Origin: a virus
IMG/VR virus record: IMGVR_UViG_3300027777_001479
Location: 1-63,406 of that record
Reading direction: 5' to 3' (one strand)
Length of the DNA: 63,406 nt
Shown in pieces: positions 1 to 7,552 of the stretch. A program made the translations under genes and the position numbers. The stretch's first letter is position 1. Each line of letters opens with the position of its first letter. Under the pieces are notes generated by a model. That model worked only from the letters and a program-made list of their open reading frames with translations. It did no database searches and had not been told where the DNA came from.

Positions 1-233
1 TAGTTTGGTTGGTCATAACAAGTTTGATAATCAGTCATCAAGTAAAACCTACCAGGTGTTAATACACCGGCACCCGCTTCCGCAACAAACTGTGAATATG
101 TTCCTTCGTTATAAGTGATCGAAGAAAATGTAATATGATAAGTACTCCCAATATATTGTACCGGAATTAAAGTATCGTTTGTTGGGAATTGTAGGTATGA
201 TAATTCCCCAATTGTTTTTCCTGTTAATGCCAT
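1..233 (-). CDS. Fibre-like virion protein, N-terminal fragment
   Basis: The frame opens with ATG at 233 and runs off the left edge, so only the first 77 codons are visible. The start (MALTGKTIGELSYLQ followed by a TLIPVQYIGSTYHI strand) follows a pattern seen at the N-terminus of phage fibre and virion decoration proteins. The collagen-like fibre at 11035-13995 begins in a comparable way. It lies downstream of the other minus-strand fibre genes and has an A-rich leader without a Shine-Dalgarno sequence. The role as an attachment or decoration protein is inferred from this pattern and the neighbours; the adhesive part would lie outside the window. Confidence 0.55.
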   Translation of the reverse strand, partial: MALTGKTIGELSYLQFPTNDTLIPVQYIGSTYHITFSSITYNEGTYSQFVAEAGAGVLTPGRFYLMTDYQTCYDQPN

Positions 234-250
234 AATTTGTTTTTTATTAT

Positions 251-257
251 ATAAATA
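251..257 (-). promoter_or_regulatory. TATTTAT motif upstream of the fragment gene
   Basis: Read on the minus strand this is TATTTAT, 17 bases before the ATG at 233. It is one of at least 17 copies of the motif just 5' of virion and other genes. Function as a promoter element is inference. Confidence 0.35.
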
Positions 258-267
258 GTTTAAAGTT

Positions 268-1077
268 TTATATTGGATCTACAAATTCTAAATATTCTTC
301 GTCACCAATAATTAAATATTCATCATTACCAACAATTAACGGGTTTATTAACTCTTGAGGTGGTGGATCAACAAACATTAAATATTCATTTTCACCAACA
401 TTAATATATTCATCATTTTCGGTTATTATTGGATCAATTAATACATCAACAGCCGGTGTTTGAGTTGGTGTTGGAGTTGGAGTTGGTGTTGCACTACTTG
501 TCGGTATTGGTGTATTTGTTGGTGTTGGTGTTGGTGTTACTGTTGGTGTTACTGTTGGTGTTACTGTTGGTGTTGGTGTTGGTGTGTTAGTAGGAGTATT
601 TGTTGGTGTTTGACTTAAAACAGGGTAAGGGGTTGGTGTTGGTGTATTAGTCGGAAATGGTGTGGTACAACAATTATAATTTAACACATAACAATTATTG
701 TAAGGTAAAGTGTCCGACAAATAACTTTCAGTAATATTGATAAACAATTGTTCTCTAATTGGTAAAACCAATGTTCCCGTTTCATTTATAAATAAAAATT
801 GTCCTTCATACCTACCAACTCTACTTGTGTCTTGTGGTGTGAATCGGTAATAAACATAGTATTCAGGAGATGCGTTTGGGTTAACTTCTGTTTTTTCAAC
901 AAAACTTGCGACATGTGTATATATTTTTGGAATACCTGTTTGGGTATCTACCATAGAAAAAAAAATGGAAGAAGTCTCAATAAAAGACATCATTGACTGA
1001 TAGTCTTCTATACCATCTTTTACAACCTGTAATTTTAAAAGAGGAAGTGTTGAGTTTTGACCTATAGTAAATTCCAT
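268..1077 (-). CDS. Virion-type protein with Pro-Thr repeat stalk
   Basis: A 269-residue protein in three parts. Residues 1-135 form a mixed domain also found in the next gene upstream (1171-1671). Residues about 140-210 are an almost pure TPTPT/NTPT low-complexity stalk. The C-terminus carries two similar units built around NDEY-x-x-x-G-E-EYL and FVDP. The layout of globular head, Pro-Thr spacer and small repeated tip suggests a fibre or surface appendage protein. The stalk is rich in Thr and could carry O-glycans, which matters given the transferase genes nearby. No family is recognised. It is a paralogue of the upstream gene and probably arose by duplication. Confidence 0.6.
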   Translation of the reverse strand: MEFTIGQNSTLPLLKLQVVKDGIEDYQSMMSFIETSSIFFSMVDTQTGIPKIYTHVASFVEKTEVNPNASPEYYVYYRFTPQDTSRVGRYEGQFLFINETGTLVLPIREQLFINITESYLSDTLPYNNCYVLNYNCCTTPFPTNTPTPTPYPVLSQTPTNTPTNTPTPTPTVTPTVTPTVTPTPTPTNTPIPTSSATPTPTPTPTQTPAVDVLIDPIITENDEYINVGENEYLMFVDPPPQELINPLIVGNDEYLIIGDEEYLEFVDPI

Positions 1078-1090
1078 CTATACTTTCTTT

Positions 1091-1097
1091 ATAAATA
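1091..1097 (-). promoter_or_regulatory. TATTTAT motif upstream of Pro-Thr protein gene
   Basis: Minus-strand TATTTAT, preceded by GG and followed by AAAG, 13 bases before the ATG at 1077. It belongs to the recurrent start-proximal motif described in the findings. Confidence 0.4.
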
Positions 1098-1170
1098 CCT
1101 TAATTGTGATTTTAGTTAAGGACAAACACCACCAACACAGTTGTTATTTCCGCCAGTTACAGATATATAA

Positions 1171-1671
1171 TCATATACTTGTTGTTGATGTTGTTGTTGG
1201 AGATATTGTTGAAGTTGTTGTAACAGGAGGAATTGGTGGTGGAGGTATTGGTTGTGATTTACAACAAGGATAATCCACAATATAACAACTTTGAAAATCA
1301 AAATCATCAATTACAAAACTATCCGTTACATTTATATAAATTTCTTGATTTAAAGGTAAAACCAAAACTCCAGTATCATTTCTAAATAAAAATTGACCTT
1401 TATATCTTGCGGTTTGTTTTGTGTCAAATGGTGTAAACTGATAATAAACATAATATTGGTCTTCTTCGTTGGCATTTAATTTTTCTTTTTTCATTATGCC
1501 AGCCGGTCTTGTTGTGATTTTTGGAATACCTGTTTCGGTATTTACCATAGAAAAAAATATATCGGTTTCTTCTAAAAACCGCATAGATCTATCGTAGTCA
1601 GATCTTCCATCTTTAATTACATTAATTTTTAATATTGGAAGAGTAGAATTTTTCTTAATAAAGAACTCCAT
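1171..1671 (-). CDS. Paralogue of the Pro-Thr protein, possibly frameshifted at its end
   Basis: A 166-residue protein whose first 135 residues parallel those of the gene at 268-1077 (same MEF start, N-S-T-L-P, FFSMV, TGIPK, YYVYY-x-FTP, GQFLF and VLPL segments). It then has a short Pro run and a Thr-Ser run, and stops at a TGA. In the +1 frame the same Thr codons continue past this stop for about 20 more codons, ending in VYDYISVTGGNNNCVGGVCP and a TAA at 1116. That tail looks like a designed protein end rather than noise. The gene may therefore have lost or gained one base, or may use a frameshift. Function is unknown, probably virion surface. Confidence 0.6.
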   Translation of the reverse strand: MEFFIKKNSTLPILKINVIKDGRSDYDRSMRFLEETDIFFSMVNTETGIPKITTRPAGIMKKEKLNANEEDQYYVYYQFTPFDTKQTARYKGQFLFRNDTGVLVLPLNQEIYINVTDSFVIDDFDFQSCYIVDYPCCKSQPIPPPPIPPVTTTSTISPTTTSTTSI

Positions 1672-1684
1672 TTAATCTTTATTA

Positions 1685-1691
1685 ATAAATA
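1685..1691 (-). promoter_or_regulatory. TATTTAT motif upstream of the paralogue
   Basis: Minus-strand TATTTAT (context AAGTATTTATTAATAAAG) 13 bases before the ATG at 1671. It is one member of the recurrent motif set. Confidence 0.4.
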
Positions 1692-1697
1692 CTTGAA

Positions 1698-3365
1698 TTA
1701 AAATTCTTTTCTTAAACTACCTTCGTAAAAGTCAAATCGATTATGTTCAGTTGGTGTCATAAGTAGAACACCAGCATGAATTCGTCCCTTAATTGTTTCT
1801 TTATAACAATGAGACATAAGAGTCTGTTCGTAAGGAAATTGAAATTTTGTTTCTATATAACATTTGTAATTTCCTTCTTTTGATAGAAGAATTGGCCAGT
1901 TAGATAGATATATTTCTCCTGTGGCATAAGGTATACCTTCGTAGGATTTTATGTTTTTAAACTCTAAACTTGGTGAATCAGGATCTTGACCATTTCGTGG
2001 TAGATTTTGATTCATAGGCCAATGTGTTTTTCTAAACTCTTGATCCACATTATACCAAGACCATTGTTTTTCGTGACTACCATAAAATTCTGTAAAGTTT
2101 AATTTTAAAAAGTCAAAATCTTCTTTTTTGAATATTTGAAAAACTTTTCTATATAAATTTTTTGTTTTTCTATTAAAACCATTTTTACAAGTGTCGTCTG
2201 AACCATTATAGAAAAACATATCGTCTTCATAAAAATAATAGTAATCCATATCAGATTCGTGGAAGTGTTCTGCAACAAAAACTCTTCCTCCTGTAATTCC
2301 AATATTATCCTTTTTAATGTGTTCAAACCCATATTGTTCACACAATTCTTTATATCTCGGAGTAGTTGAAAGATCTGTAGAATTATCTAACAAAAACTTT
2401 TTTGTTTTATTGATAAAATCTGAATCATATTCTAACATAGAAGTTATTAATGTTTCAAATTGTTTTGGACTATTAAATGTAATAACATATAAACCAACAT
2501 CACCTGTTTTATTTTTTTTGACTTTATAATTTTTCTTTAAAGTTTTAACCTCTGCAGTATCGTTCTTAACATCTTCAAAAAACTTATAAACCAAACCATT
2601 TGATTCAATTTCAACATAATCGGTAATTGTTGGATTGTTATAAAGTAGAATTGAAAACAAACTTTCTTCCGTTCCCATTAAACCTTTTTGTAATGTTGAT
2701 TTAATAAGATTGTAATACAGAGTATTCATCTGACGAATAAGTTCTTTTGTTCCACCAAAAAAACCACCACGACAAACTTTGTCAACTCTTGTTCCCGTTA
2801 TTTCGGTCATCTTATCGATGTTGAACCCATGTATTTCACGATCCGCTTGATATGGAAAACAAATAAATAAAAAGTTATCAGATAATTTATCTATCTTACC
2901 TAAAACCTTGTCGTGAGTTAAATAACCCATATGAACGGTGTTTGCTAAACCAGCATCAATCCAATAAAGTTTTTCTGAATCAAATTTATCCAAAAGAACC
3001 GCATCGTGTAAGATAAACATTTTTGACATAACCAGTGAGTTATACATTTCTAATTTTGCTTGTGTTGAATCTTTTAACCAACCGGCCAAATTATACCATT
3101 TTGGATTATTTCTAATGTTTTGGATTTGATCGAAAAATTCATTATTTCTAAACCAACTTAGGTCTCTTAAAATAAATTGTGTGTTTTCTTCATTTCTTCT
3201 TTCTGAAACAAATTTTTCTAGTTCTTTGTCTCCGAAAATTATCATATTACAATCAACTTGTAATAGTTGTTCAAATTTATTTAAGTAATGATCAAAAGAC
3301 CTCGACCATCCTTCAGAAAGATTCCCTCTTCCAATATCCCATAAACCAGTTACTAATGTTATCAT
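1698..3365 (-). CDS. Two-domain glycosyltransferase, HtrL/WlaTC-type N-terminus
   Basis: A 555-residue protein. The N-terminal half resembles the HtrL/YibB (WlaTC) family of putative sugar transferases: it starts ITLVTGLWDIGRG, has LYWIDAGLANT near residue 132, RGGFFGG near residue 200, and an acidic EES segment before LLYNN. The C-terminal half (from about residue 290) looks like a separate GT-A-type domain with a YYYFYEDDMFF acidic motif that may bind metal and nucleotide sugar. The gene is the last of a compact three-gene transferase operon (5485 down to 1698) with a 3-base gap to the previous gene. The N-terminal domain is paralogous to that previous gene. Acceptor and sugar are unknown. 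Confidence 0.65.
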   Translation of the reverse strand: MITLVTGLWDIGRGNLSEGWSRSFDHYLNKFEQLLQVDCNMIIFGDKELEKFVSERRNEENTQFILRDLSWFRNNEFFDQIQNIRNNPKWYNLAGWLKDSTQAKLEMYNSLVMSKMFILHDAVLLDKFDSEKLYWIDAGLANTVHMGYLTHDKVLGKIDKLSDNFLFICFPYQADREIHGFNIDKMTEITGTRVDKVCRGGFFGGTKELIRQMNTLYYNLIKSTLQKGLMGTEESLFSILLYNNPTITDYVEIESNGLVYKFFEDVKNDTAEVKTLKKNYKVKKNKTGDVGLYVITFNSPKQFETLITSMLEYDSDFINKTKKFLLDNSTDLSTTPRYKELCEQYGFEHIKKDNIGITGGRVFVAEHFHESDMDYYYFYEDDMFFYNGSDDTCKNGFNRKTKNLYRKVFQIFKKEDFDFLKLNFTEFYGSHEKQWSWYNVDQEFRKTHWPMNQNLPRNGQDPDSPSLEFKNIKSYEGIPYATGEIYLSNWPILLSKEGNYKCYIETKFQFPYEQTLMSHCYKETIKGRIHAGVLLMTPTEHNRFDFYEGSLRKEF

Positions 3366-3368
3366 TTT

Positions 3369-4244
3369 TTAATTTAAGTTTTCTAAAATTTTATAAAAAC
3401 TTTTTTCTGTTTTTGTTAATTCTAAAAGATCGACACCAGGTATAATATCTTCTTCGTGCCACCAAATATCAAAATATAAAGAAGTGAATAAGTCTTGATT
3501 ATTGTAATATAAAAGTGACATAATATTTTCTTCTAAATAAAGTTCGTTTTCATTTACCAACACTTCATTTATTTTTTCAGTAAATAAATCACAAAATGTT
3601 TTCATTATATCTTTTTTACCACCAAAAAAACCGCCAATTATATGTCGATCACTATTATATTTAGAATAATATTTTTTTGGTAATGTTGTAGACCAATAAT
3701 TTCTTTTGTTGTCTTTAGCACAAACAACAATTTTATCCTCTGTAAAATCTATTAGATTATTTAAAAAGTTGTTATTAAAAAGTGAAGACTCAAAATATTT
3801 TTCCCAATATCCTTTTGTTTGGTCTAAATATTTGAAAGGTATTAAACCTGTATGTGAAAGTCCTGCATCAAACCAATATAAATGTTTTACATCATCAGTT
3901 AATTCATTCAAACACCAAATAAACTTTGAGTATTGAATTTCATAGCATCTATCTTTTAATACTTTACTTGACACATCTTTTATTCTTTGGATGTGTTTGT
4001 GAAAATCACATCTTTGTAAATCAAATGTTTTAAATATTATTTGATTTTCATTAAAGTTATTTTGAACATAAAAAAAATCTTTCAGAATATCTATTTCACT
4101 AATACTTGTATAACAAACAAAAGTCGCGTTAGACATTTTTAATAAGCTTCGAAGTGAATTTAAATAATGTCCTTGACGACTATCTCTACCCCCTAATTTA
4201 GTGTTGTATAAGTTTGAGTATATTGCTGTGACAATTTTTATCAT
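3369..4244 (-). CDS. HtrL/WlaTC-type putative glycosyltransferase
   Basis: A 291-residue single-domain protein like the N-terminal half of the following gene. It has IKIVTAIYSNL at the start, LYWFDAGLSHTG around residue 122, IIGGFFGGKKD around 198, and EENIMSLLYYNN near the end. These are the conserved blocks of the HtrL/YibB family, which occurs in LPS and capsule loci and is thought to transfer sugars. Its ATG overlaps the stop of the upstream gene by four bases (ATGA), implying translational coupling. The two copies in tandem probably arose by duplication, one then fusing to another domain. Substrate unknown. Confidence 0.65.
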   Translation of the reverse strand: MIKIVTAIYSNLYNTKLGGRDSRQGHYLNSLRSLLKMSNATFVCYTSISEIDILKDFFYVQNNFNENQIIFKTFDLQRCDFHKHIQRIKDVSSKVLKDRCYEIQYSKFIWCLNELTDDVKHLYWFDAGLSHTGLIPFKYLDQTKGYWEKYFESSLFNNNFLNNLIDFTEDKIVVCAKDNKRNYWSTTLPKKYYSKYNSDRHIIGGFFGGKKDIMKTFCDLFTEKINEVLVNENELYLEENIMSLLYYNNQDLFTSLYFDIWWHEEDIIPGVDLLELTKTEKSFYKILENLN

Positions 4245-5485
4245 AAATTTCCAATAATTCTTTCACACCAATCTTTCGAAACGGAATGTGGCCAAACCAC
4301 CCAATACGAAGGAATTTCTGTTGTATTAAACTCTCTCCATATTTTTCCGTAACCATCAGGATCATTTTTAATTCTTAAAATTTCGTTGGCGTCTGCGTCT
4401 TGTCTAAATAGTGTTTTATGTTCTTTATCGTGAAATGCAACAACCCAAAAATCATAATCAGTTTCAGGAACACGATTTAGATCTAAATCAATACAATGTT
4501 TGAATATGGTTGAAAATGAATTTCTCCATTCTTCTTCGGTTTTATAATCGTATGTGTTTGGTGGGTATTTTTTATCTATTGTTTCTTGTTGAATACCTCT
4601 TGTCTCAAACAATACGCCAGCATATTTTTCATAATCTCTTATGGTTCTTTCTGTTCCAAACCATTCTGAGTAATCTCCATTATATTTTTCACCATCAACA
4701 CCAAGTAATTGTCTGTTTTTAATATGACATGCGGTGTTTTTCTTATGCCATTCTTTATCTATGTCCCATTGTTTAATTCTTCCTTTTCTTGTGTATTCAT
4801 GCCAAATAACAACTTTATGTGGGTGAAATAAATCGTATCCGTGAGTATATGCCCTCACAGTGATTGAAATTTCTTCTCCGTGAAAATAAAATTCAGGATC
4901 GTGTTGAACTTCAGTTGAAAATTGTCCTAATGTAAAACAAAAGTGAGCAGAATAAAATCTTGCTGTCACAGGTTCTTTAAGTTCTTTCCATCCAGGAATA
5001 ACTTCAGGTAAAAAGAATACAACACCTTCAGGTGTAAATCTATCAAAAGCCATTCTCCACGGCTCGGTAACTCTTCCTTGTGGGTCGTTTTCCGGATCAA
5101 AAGATGAAACATATCCTGTTAACAAAGGTTTTTTATGTCCTTTCTTTTGGAGTTGTTTAATCATCTTAATAAGAGTATCATCCCAATCTTTTTCAAATCT
5201 CATATGGGAATCAATTTGTAATGTATATTTTTCATTACCATACAATTGTTGAACTTGATGTCTTGCCCAACAAACACCTTTTGATTCAACATCTAAGACA
5301 TCAATAATTTTAAATCTTTTGTCATTTCTGAACTCGTCTATGTTAAATTCATCTTCGGAATTAAACTGATTACAAATTCCAATTCTTAGATTATTTGGAT
5401 ATTTGGCGTTATTTAAAAGATCATTAATAGTTGGTACTAATTGAGGATCTCTAAACGATGCTATTTGAACAAATATAGTATTCAT
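4241..5485 (-). CDS. GlcNAc-transferase-like protein (Skp1 GlcNAc-transferase family)
   Basis: A 414-residue protein resembling the family named after the eukaryotic Skp1-hydroxyproline GlcNAc-transferase (Pfam Glyco_transf GlcNAc, CAZy GT60-like). Diagnostic parts are the start IFVQIASFRDPQLVPT, the SKGVCWARHQVQQLY segment near residue 70, LQIDSHMRFEKDWDD near 93-107 (the D-x-H metal site replacing DxD), and HGEEISITVRAYTHGYDLFHP near 205. It opens the three-gene transferase operon. Family members use UDP-GlcNAc; the acceptor here cannot be read from sequence. The adjacent Pro/Thr-rich virion proteins are attractive candidates, but that is inference. Confidence 0.75.
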   Translation of the reverse strand: MNTIFVQIASFRDPQLVPTINDLLNNAKYPNNLRIGICNQFNSEDEFNIDEFRNDKRFKIIDVLDVESKGVCWARHQVQQLYGNEKYTLQIDSHMRFEKDWDDTLIKMIKQLQKKGHKKPLLTGYVSSFDPENDPQGRVTEPWRMAFDRFTPEGVVFFLPEVIPGWKELKEPVTARFYSAHFCFTLGQFSTEVQHDPEFYFHGEEISITVRAYTHGYDLFHPHKVVIWHEYTRKGRIKQWDIDKEWHKKNTACHIKNRQLLGVDGEKYNGDYSEWFGTERTIRDYEKYAGVLFETRGIQQETIDKKYPPNTYDYKTEEEWRNSFSTIFKHCIDLDLNRVPETDYDFWVVAFHDKEHKTLFRQDADANEILRIKNDPDGYGKIWREFNTTEIPSYWVVWPHSVSKDWCERIIGNL

Positions 5486-5543
5486 TTTATTTTATTTTTT
5501 AAAAAATATAGTAGTAATAAAAAAAATATAAACCGAATAAACA

Positions 5544-6128
5544 CTAAAGTATTTTAGAACTTTTTTTTAAATTTTCTGTGGCCCACATAGGTTGTAAATT
5601 AGTATAGTGAGATAATTTATATACTTCTTCTTTGGTTTTTGCAGATGATAGTGGAATTCTGTGATCTATGTGCCACCCATCAATGCCGTGGTTTTCCCAA
5701 GACATACCTTCCACAAATAGATTTTCAAGATATTTTTTTAAATTTTCTGGAGAACAACCAACAATATCAAATGTTTTATTAGTTTTTGTGTAATTTTTTA
5801 GTTTTACAAAATTTACTAATCTTGATCTCATAATACAAGAAAGTTTGAAATTTATATCATTTTTTTTCTTTATGTTAGCATATTTTGTATTTCTTTTTAT
5901 TTCCTTATCTTTGTTCAACTCATAATACTTTTTTTTACTTATGATAATTTTTTCCATATTATTTAATTTCCAATTCAACTTACGTTCGTTTTCCCTATCT
6001 TTGTTTTGAATAGCGTATTTTTTTTTACAAGCTTTACAAACATATTGACGCCCGTATTTATCACCTCCTTTGTGATATTCTGTTAGTGGTTTTTCTTCAT
6101 AACATTTTGTACATTTTTTAGAAATCAT
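5544..6128 (-). CDS. HNH homing-type endonuclease
   Basis: The ATG at 6128 gives 194 residues (MISKKCTKCYEEK...). A longer in-frame start would overlap the next gene and add unrelated sequence. The N-terminus holds a zinc-ribbon-like pair (C-T-K-C ... C-K-A-C), followed by a Lys-rich linker. The C-terminus has the HNH core WHIDHRIPLSSAKTKEE followed by HYTNLQPMWATENLKKS, typical of freestanding phage HNH endonucleases. Such genes cut cognate sites in related phages and spread by repair. It sits between a transferase operon and fibre genes, in line with insertion into an intergenic gap. No intron is visible around it. Confidence 0.85.
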   Translation of the reverse strand: MISKKCTKCYEEKPLTEYHKGGDKYGRQYVCKACKKKYAIQNKDRENERKLNWKLNNMEKIIISKKKYYELNKDKEIKRNTKYANIKKKNDINFKLSCIMRSRLVNFVKLKNYTKTNKTFDIVGCSPENLKKYLENLFVEGMSWENHGIDGWHIDHRIPLSSAKTKEEVYKLSHYTNLQPMWATENLKKSSKIL

Positions 6129-6156
6129 AAAACATATTGTTAAAAAATTTATTAAA

Positions 6157-6459
6157 TTAAGGGCCTTCGTATAAATAAATTGAGGCATCTTGGAATAAGA
6201 ATACTTCAAACCCTTCAAATAATTTTCCATAAATTTCACCACAAGTAAGAAGAAATATTTTTTCACAACCCAACGAGTCAATAATTTTTAATATTATCGG
6301 TGTTGATGTGTCCAATGGTGGTGGAACAATAAAAGTTACTGGAGGTGTAATGAAGGTAGAACCCGATACCAAATAACAATATGTGATTGTTTGATCACAA
6401 ACGTATATATCATATGGGGGTGTTCCTGATATTGAAGTAATTTGAATTATATTTGACAT
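6157..6459 (-). CDS. Small virion-type protein, Ig-like fold possible
   Basis: A 100-residue protein with Thr/Pro/Ile-rich beta-strand character: ITSISGTPPYDIYVCD near the start and LKIIDSLGCEK near residue 60. The G-T-P-P-Y and D-x-x-G-C pattern resembles repeats in Bacteroidota surface adhesins of the SprB/gliding type. This is resemblance only. The gene lies directly downstream of the LamG-like gene and has a TATTTAT motif six bases before its start, so it is probably expressed late with the fibre genes. Function unknown. Confidence 0.55.
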   Translation of the reverse strand: MSNIIQITSISGTPPYDIYVCDQTITYCYLVSGSTFITPPVTFIVPPPLDTSTPIILKIIDSLGCEKIFLLTCGEIYGKLFEGFEVFLFQDASIYLYEGP

Positions 6460-6464
6460 ATAAC

Positions 6465-6471
6465 ATAAATA
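6465..6471 (-). promoter_or_regulatory. TATTTAT motif upstream of small virion gene
   Basis: Minus-strand GGTATTTATGTTAT directly before the ATG at 6459. If it is a promoter element the transcript would be nearly leaderless. Confidence 0.35.
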
Positions 6472-6505
6472 CCAAATTAAAATATTTCTAAAATCTATAA
6501 ATTAA

Positions 6506-7498
6506 TTAAAGACCAAATCTTGATTTATTGGCATTCCACAAAGAACTAATTTGTTGTGAATCTAAAGACTTATCATATATACCAACAATTGATAAAAATC
6601 CACCCCAATATTCATTTAAGTCCCATCTTCTCATTAATACTATTCCCGAATTGCCAGAAGTTGGTGTACTAACAATATTAACACTAAAAATTAATGAGTT
6701 ATCAACATATAAATTAAGATTTGATCCATCATAAGTACCAACAATAAAATGCCAACCAGGTGTTAATATATAACCTACCGGTGTAAGATTCCAAGAACCA
6801 TTAAAAAACCCTGTTTGTAAATTAGGACTTGTATCACTTCCGTTTCCTAACATATAATTGATGGCGGTCGGAAATACTTCTGAAACAATACATGGTGACC
6901 CACCAATATTTGTTCCATTATAATTCTGCCAAACGCTAATTGACCAAGTATTTAAAGATGGTAAACTTGTATTACATTGTGCATATTGCGATGAAGAAGT
7001 TTGGAAATCTAAAAACCCACCAAACCCACCACCATAGTTAGGCCCATTAATTAAATTAAATATTTTTCCACCTACAGTATCAGTCCAAACACTTCCTGTT
7101 CCAGGATAACTTGTCGGATCACCCGCATCTAAATATAAAACAGGTGATATGTATGAGTTCCAATATCCATTTGATGTTAGTGCCGCAGACGCATCTTTGG
7201 CGTTAGTATATGTTGTATTTAGTAATTTATTTGTAATACTAATAAATTCACTATCATTAAAACCATTTGTTTTAAAAAATCCAACTGAAGCTGTTTGTCC
7301 AAAAACAGGTGTTGGTTGACTATTATCGGGTACAGGTTGTGCGATTACATAACCCAATTCTTCATCAGGACCATTCCACCATTGTAGTCCCGTGGCATCA
7401 AAACCCGAAGTTGGGTAACCTACGGCCAAATTACCAACTTGTATTGTTCCTGAAATTGTTGATCCCGTATTAAAAGCAAATGGTCTTGCAGATGACAT
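6506..7498 (-). CDS. LamG-like (concanavalin-type lectin) virion protein
   Basis: A 330-residue protein. Residues 1-110 are a Gly/Thr/Asn-rich N-terminal region, possibly a virion attachment part. From about residue 115 (VLYLDAGDPTSYPGTG, then WTD) to the end it follows the LamG/jelly-roll plan common in fibres of Bacteroidota phages: WSISVWQNY, GWHFIVGTYDGSNLNLYVDN near 250-270, and a final IVGIYDKSLDSQQISSLWNA. LamG domains bind glycans, so a receptor-binding or adhesive role is likely. It is divergently arranged with the transferase gene at 7553. Start chosen at ATG 7498, the only good one. Confidence 0.75.
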   Translation of the reverse strand: MSSARPFAFNTGSTISGTIQVGNLAVGYPTSGFDATGLQWWNGPDEELGYVIAQPVPDNSQPTPVFGQTASVGFFKTNGFNDSEFISITNKLLNTTYTNAKDASAALTSNGYWNSYISPVLYLDAGDPTSYPGTGSVWTDTVGGKIFNLINGPNYGGGFGGFLDFQTSSSQYAQCNTSLPSLNTWSISVWQNYNGTNIGGSPCIVSEVFPTAINYMLGNGSDTSPNLQTGFFNGSWNLTPVGYILTPGWHFIVGTYDGSNLNLYVDNSLIFSVNIVSTPTSGNSGIVLMRRWDLNEYWGGFLSIVGIYDKSLDSQQISSLWNANKSRFGL

Positions 7499-7510
7499 AA
7501 TTCTTTTTTC

Positions 7511-7517
7511 ATAAATA
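7511..7517 (-). promoter_or_regulatory. TATTTAT motif upstream of LamG gene
   Basis: Minus-strand GAAGTATTTATGAAAAAAG, 12 bases before the ATG at 7498, in the 54-base divergent gap. Confidence 0.4.
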
Positions 7518-7552
7518 CTTCATTTATCAGTATTTTACTATTATTTTTTAAT

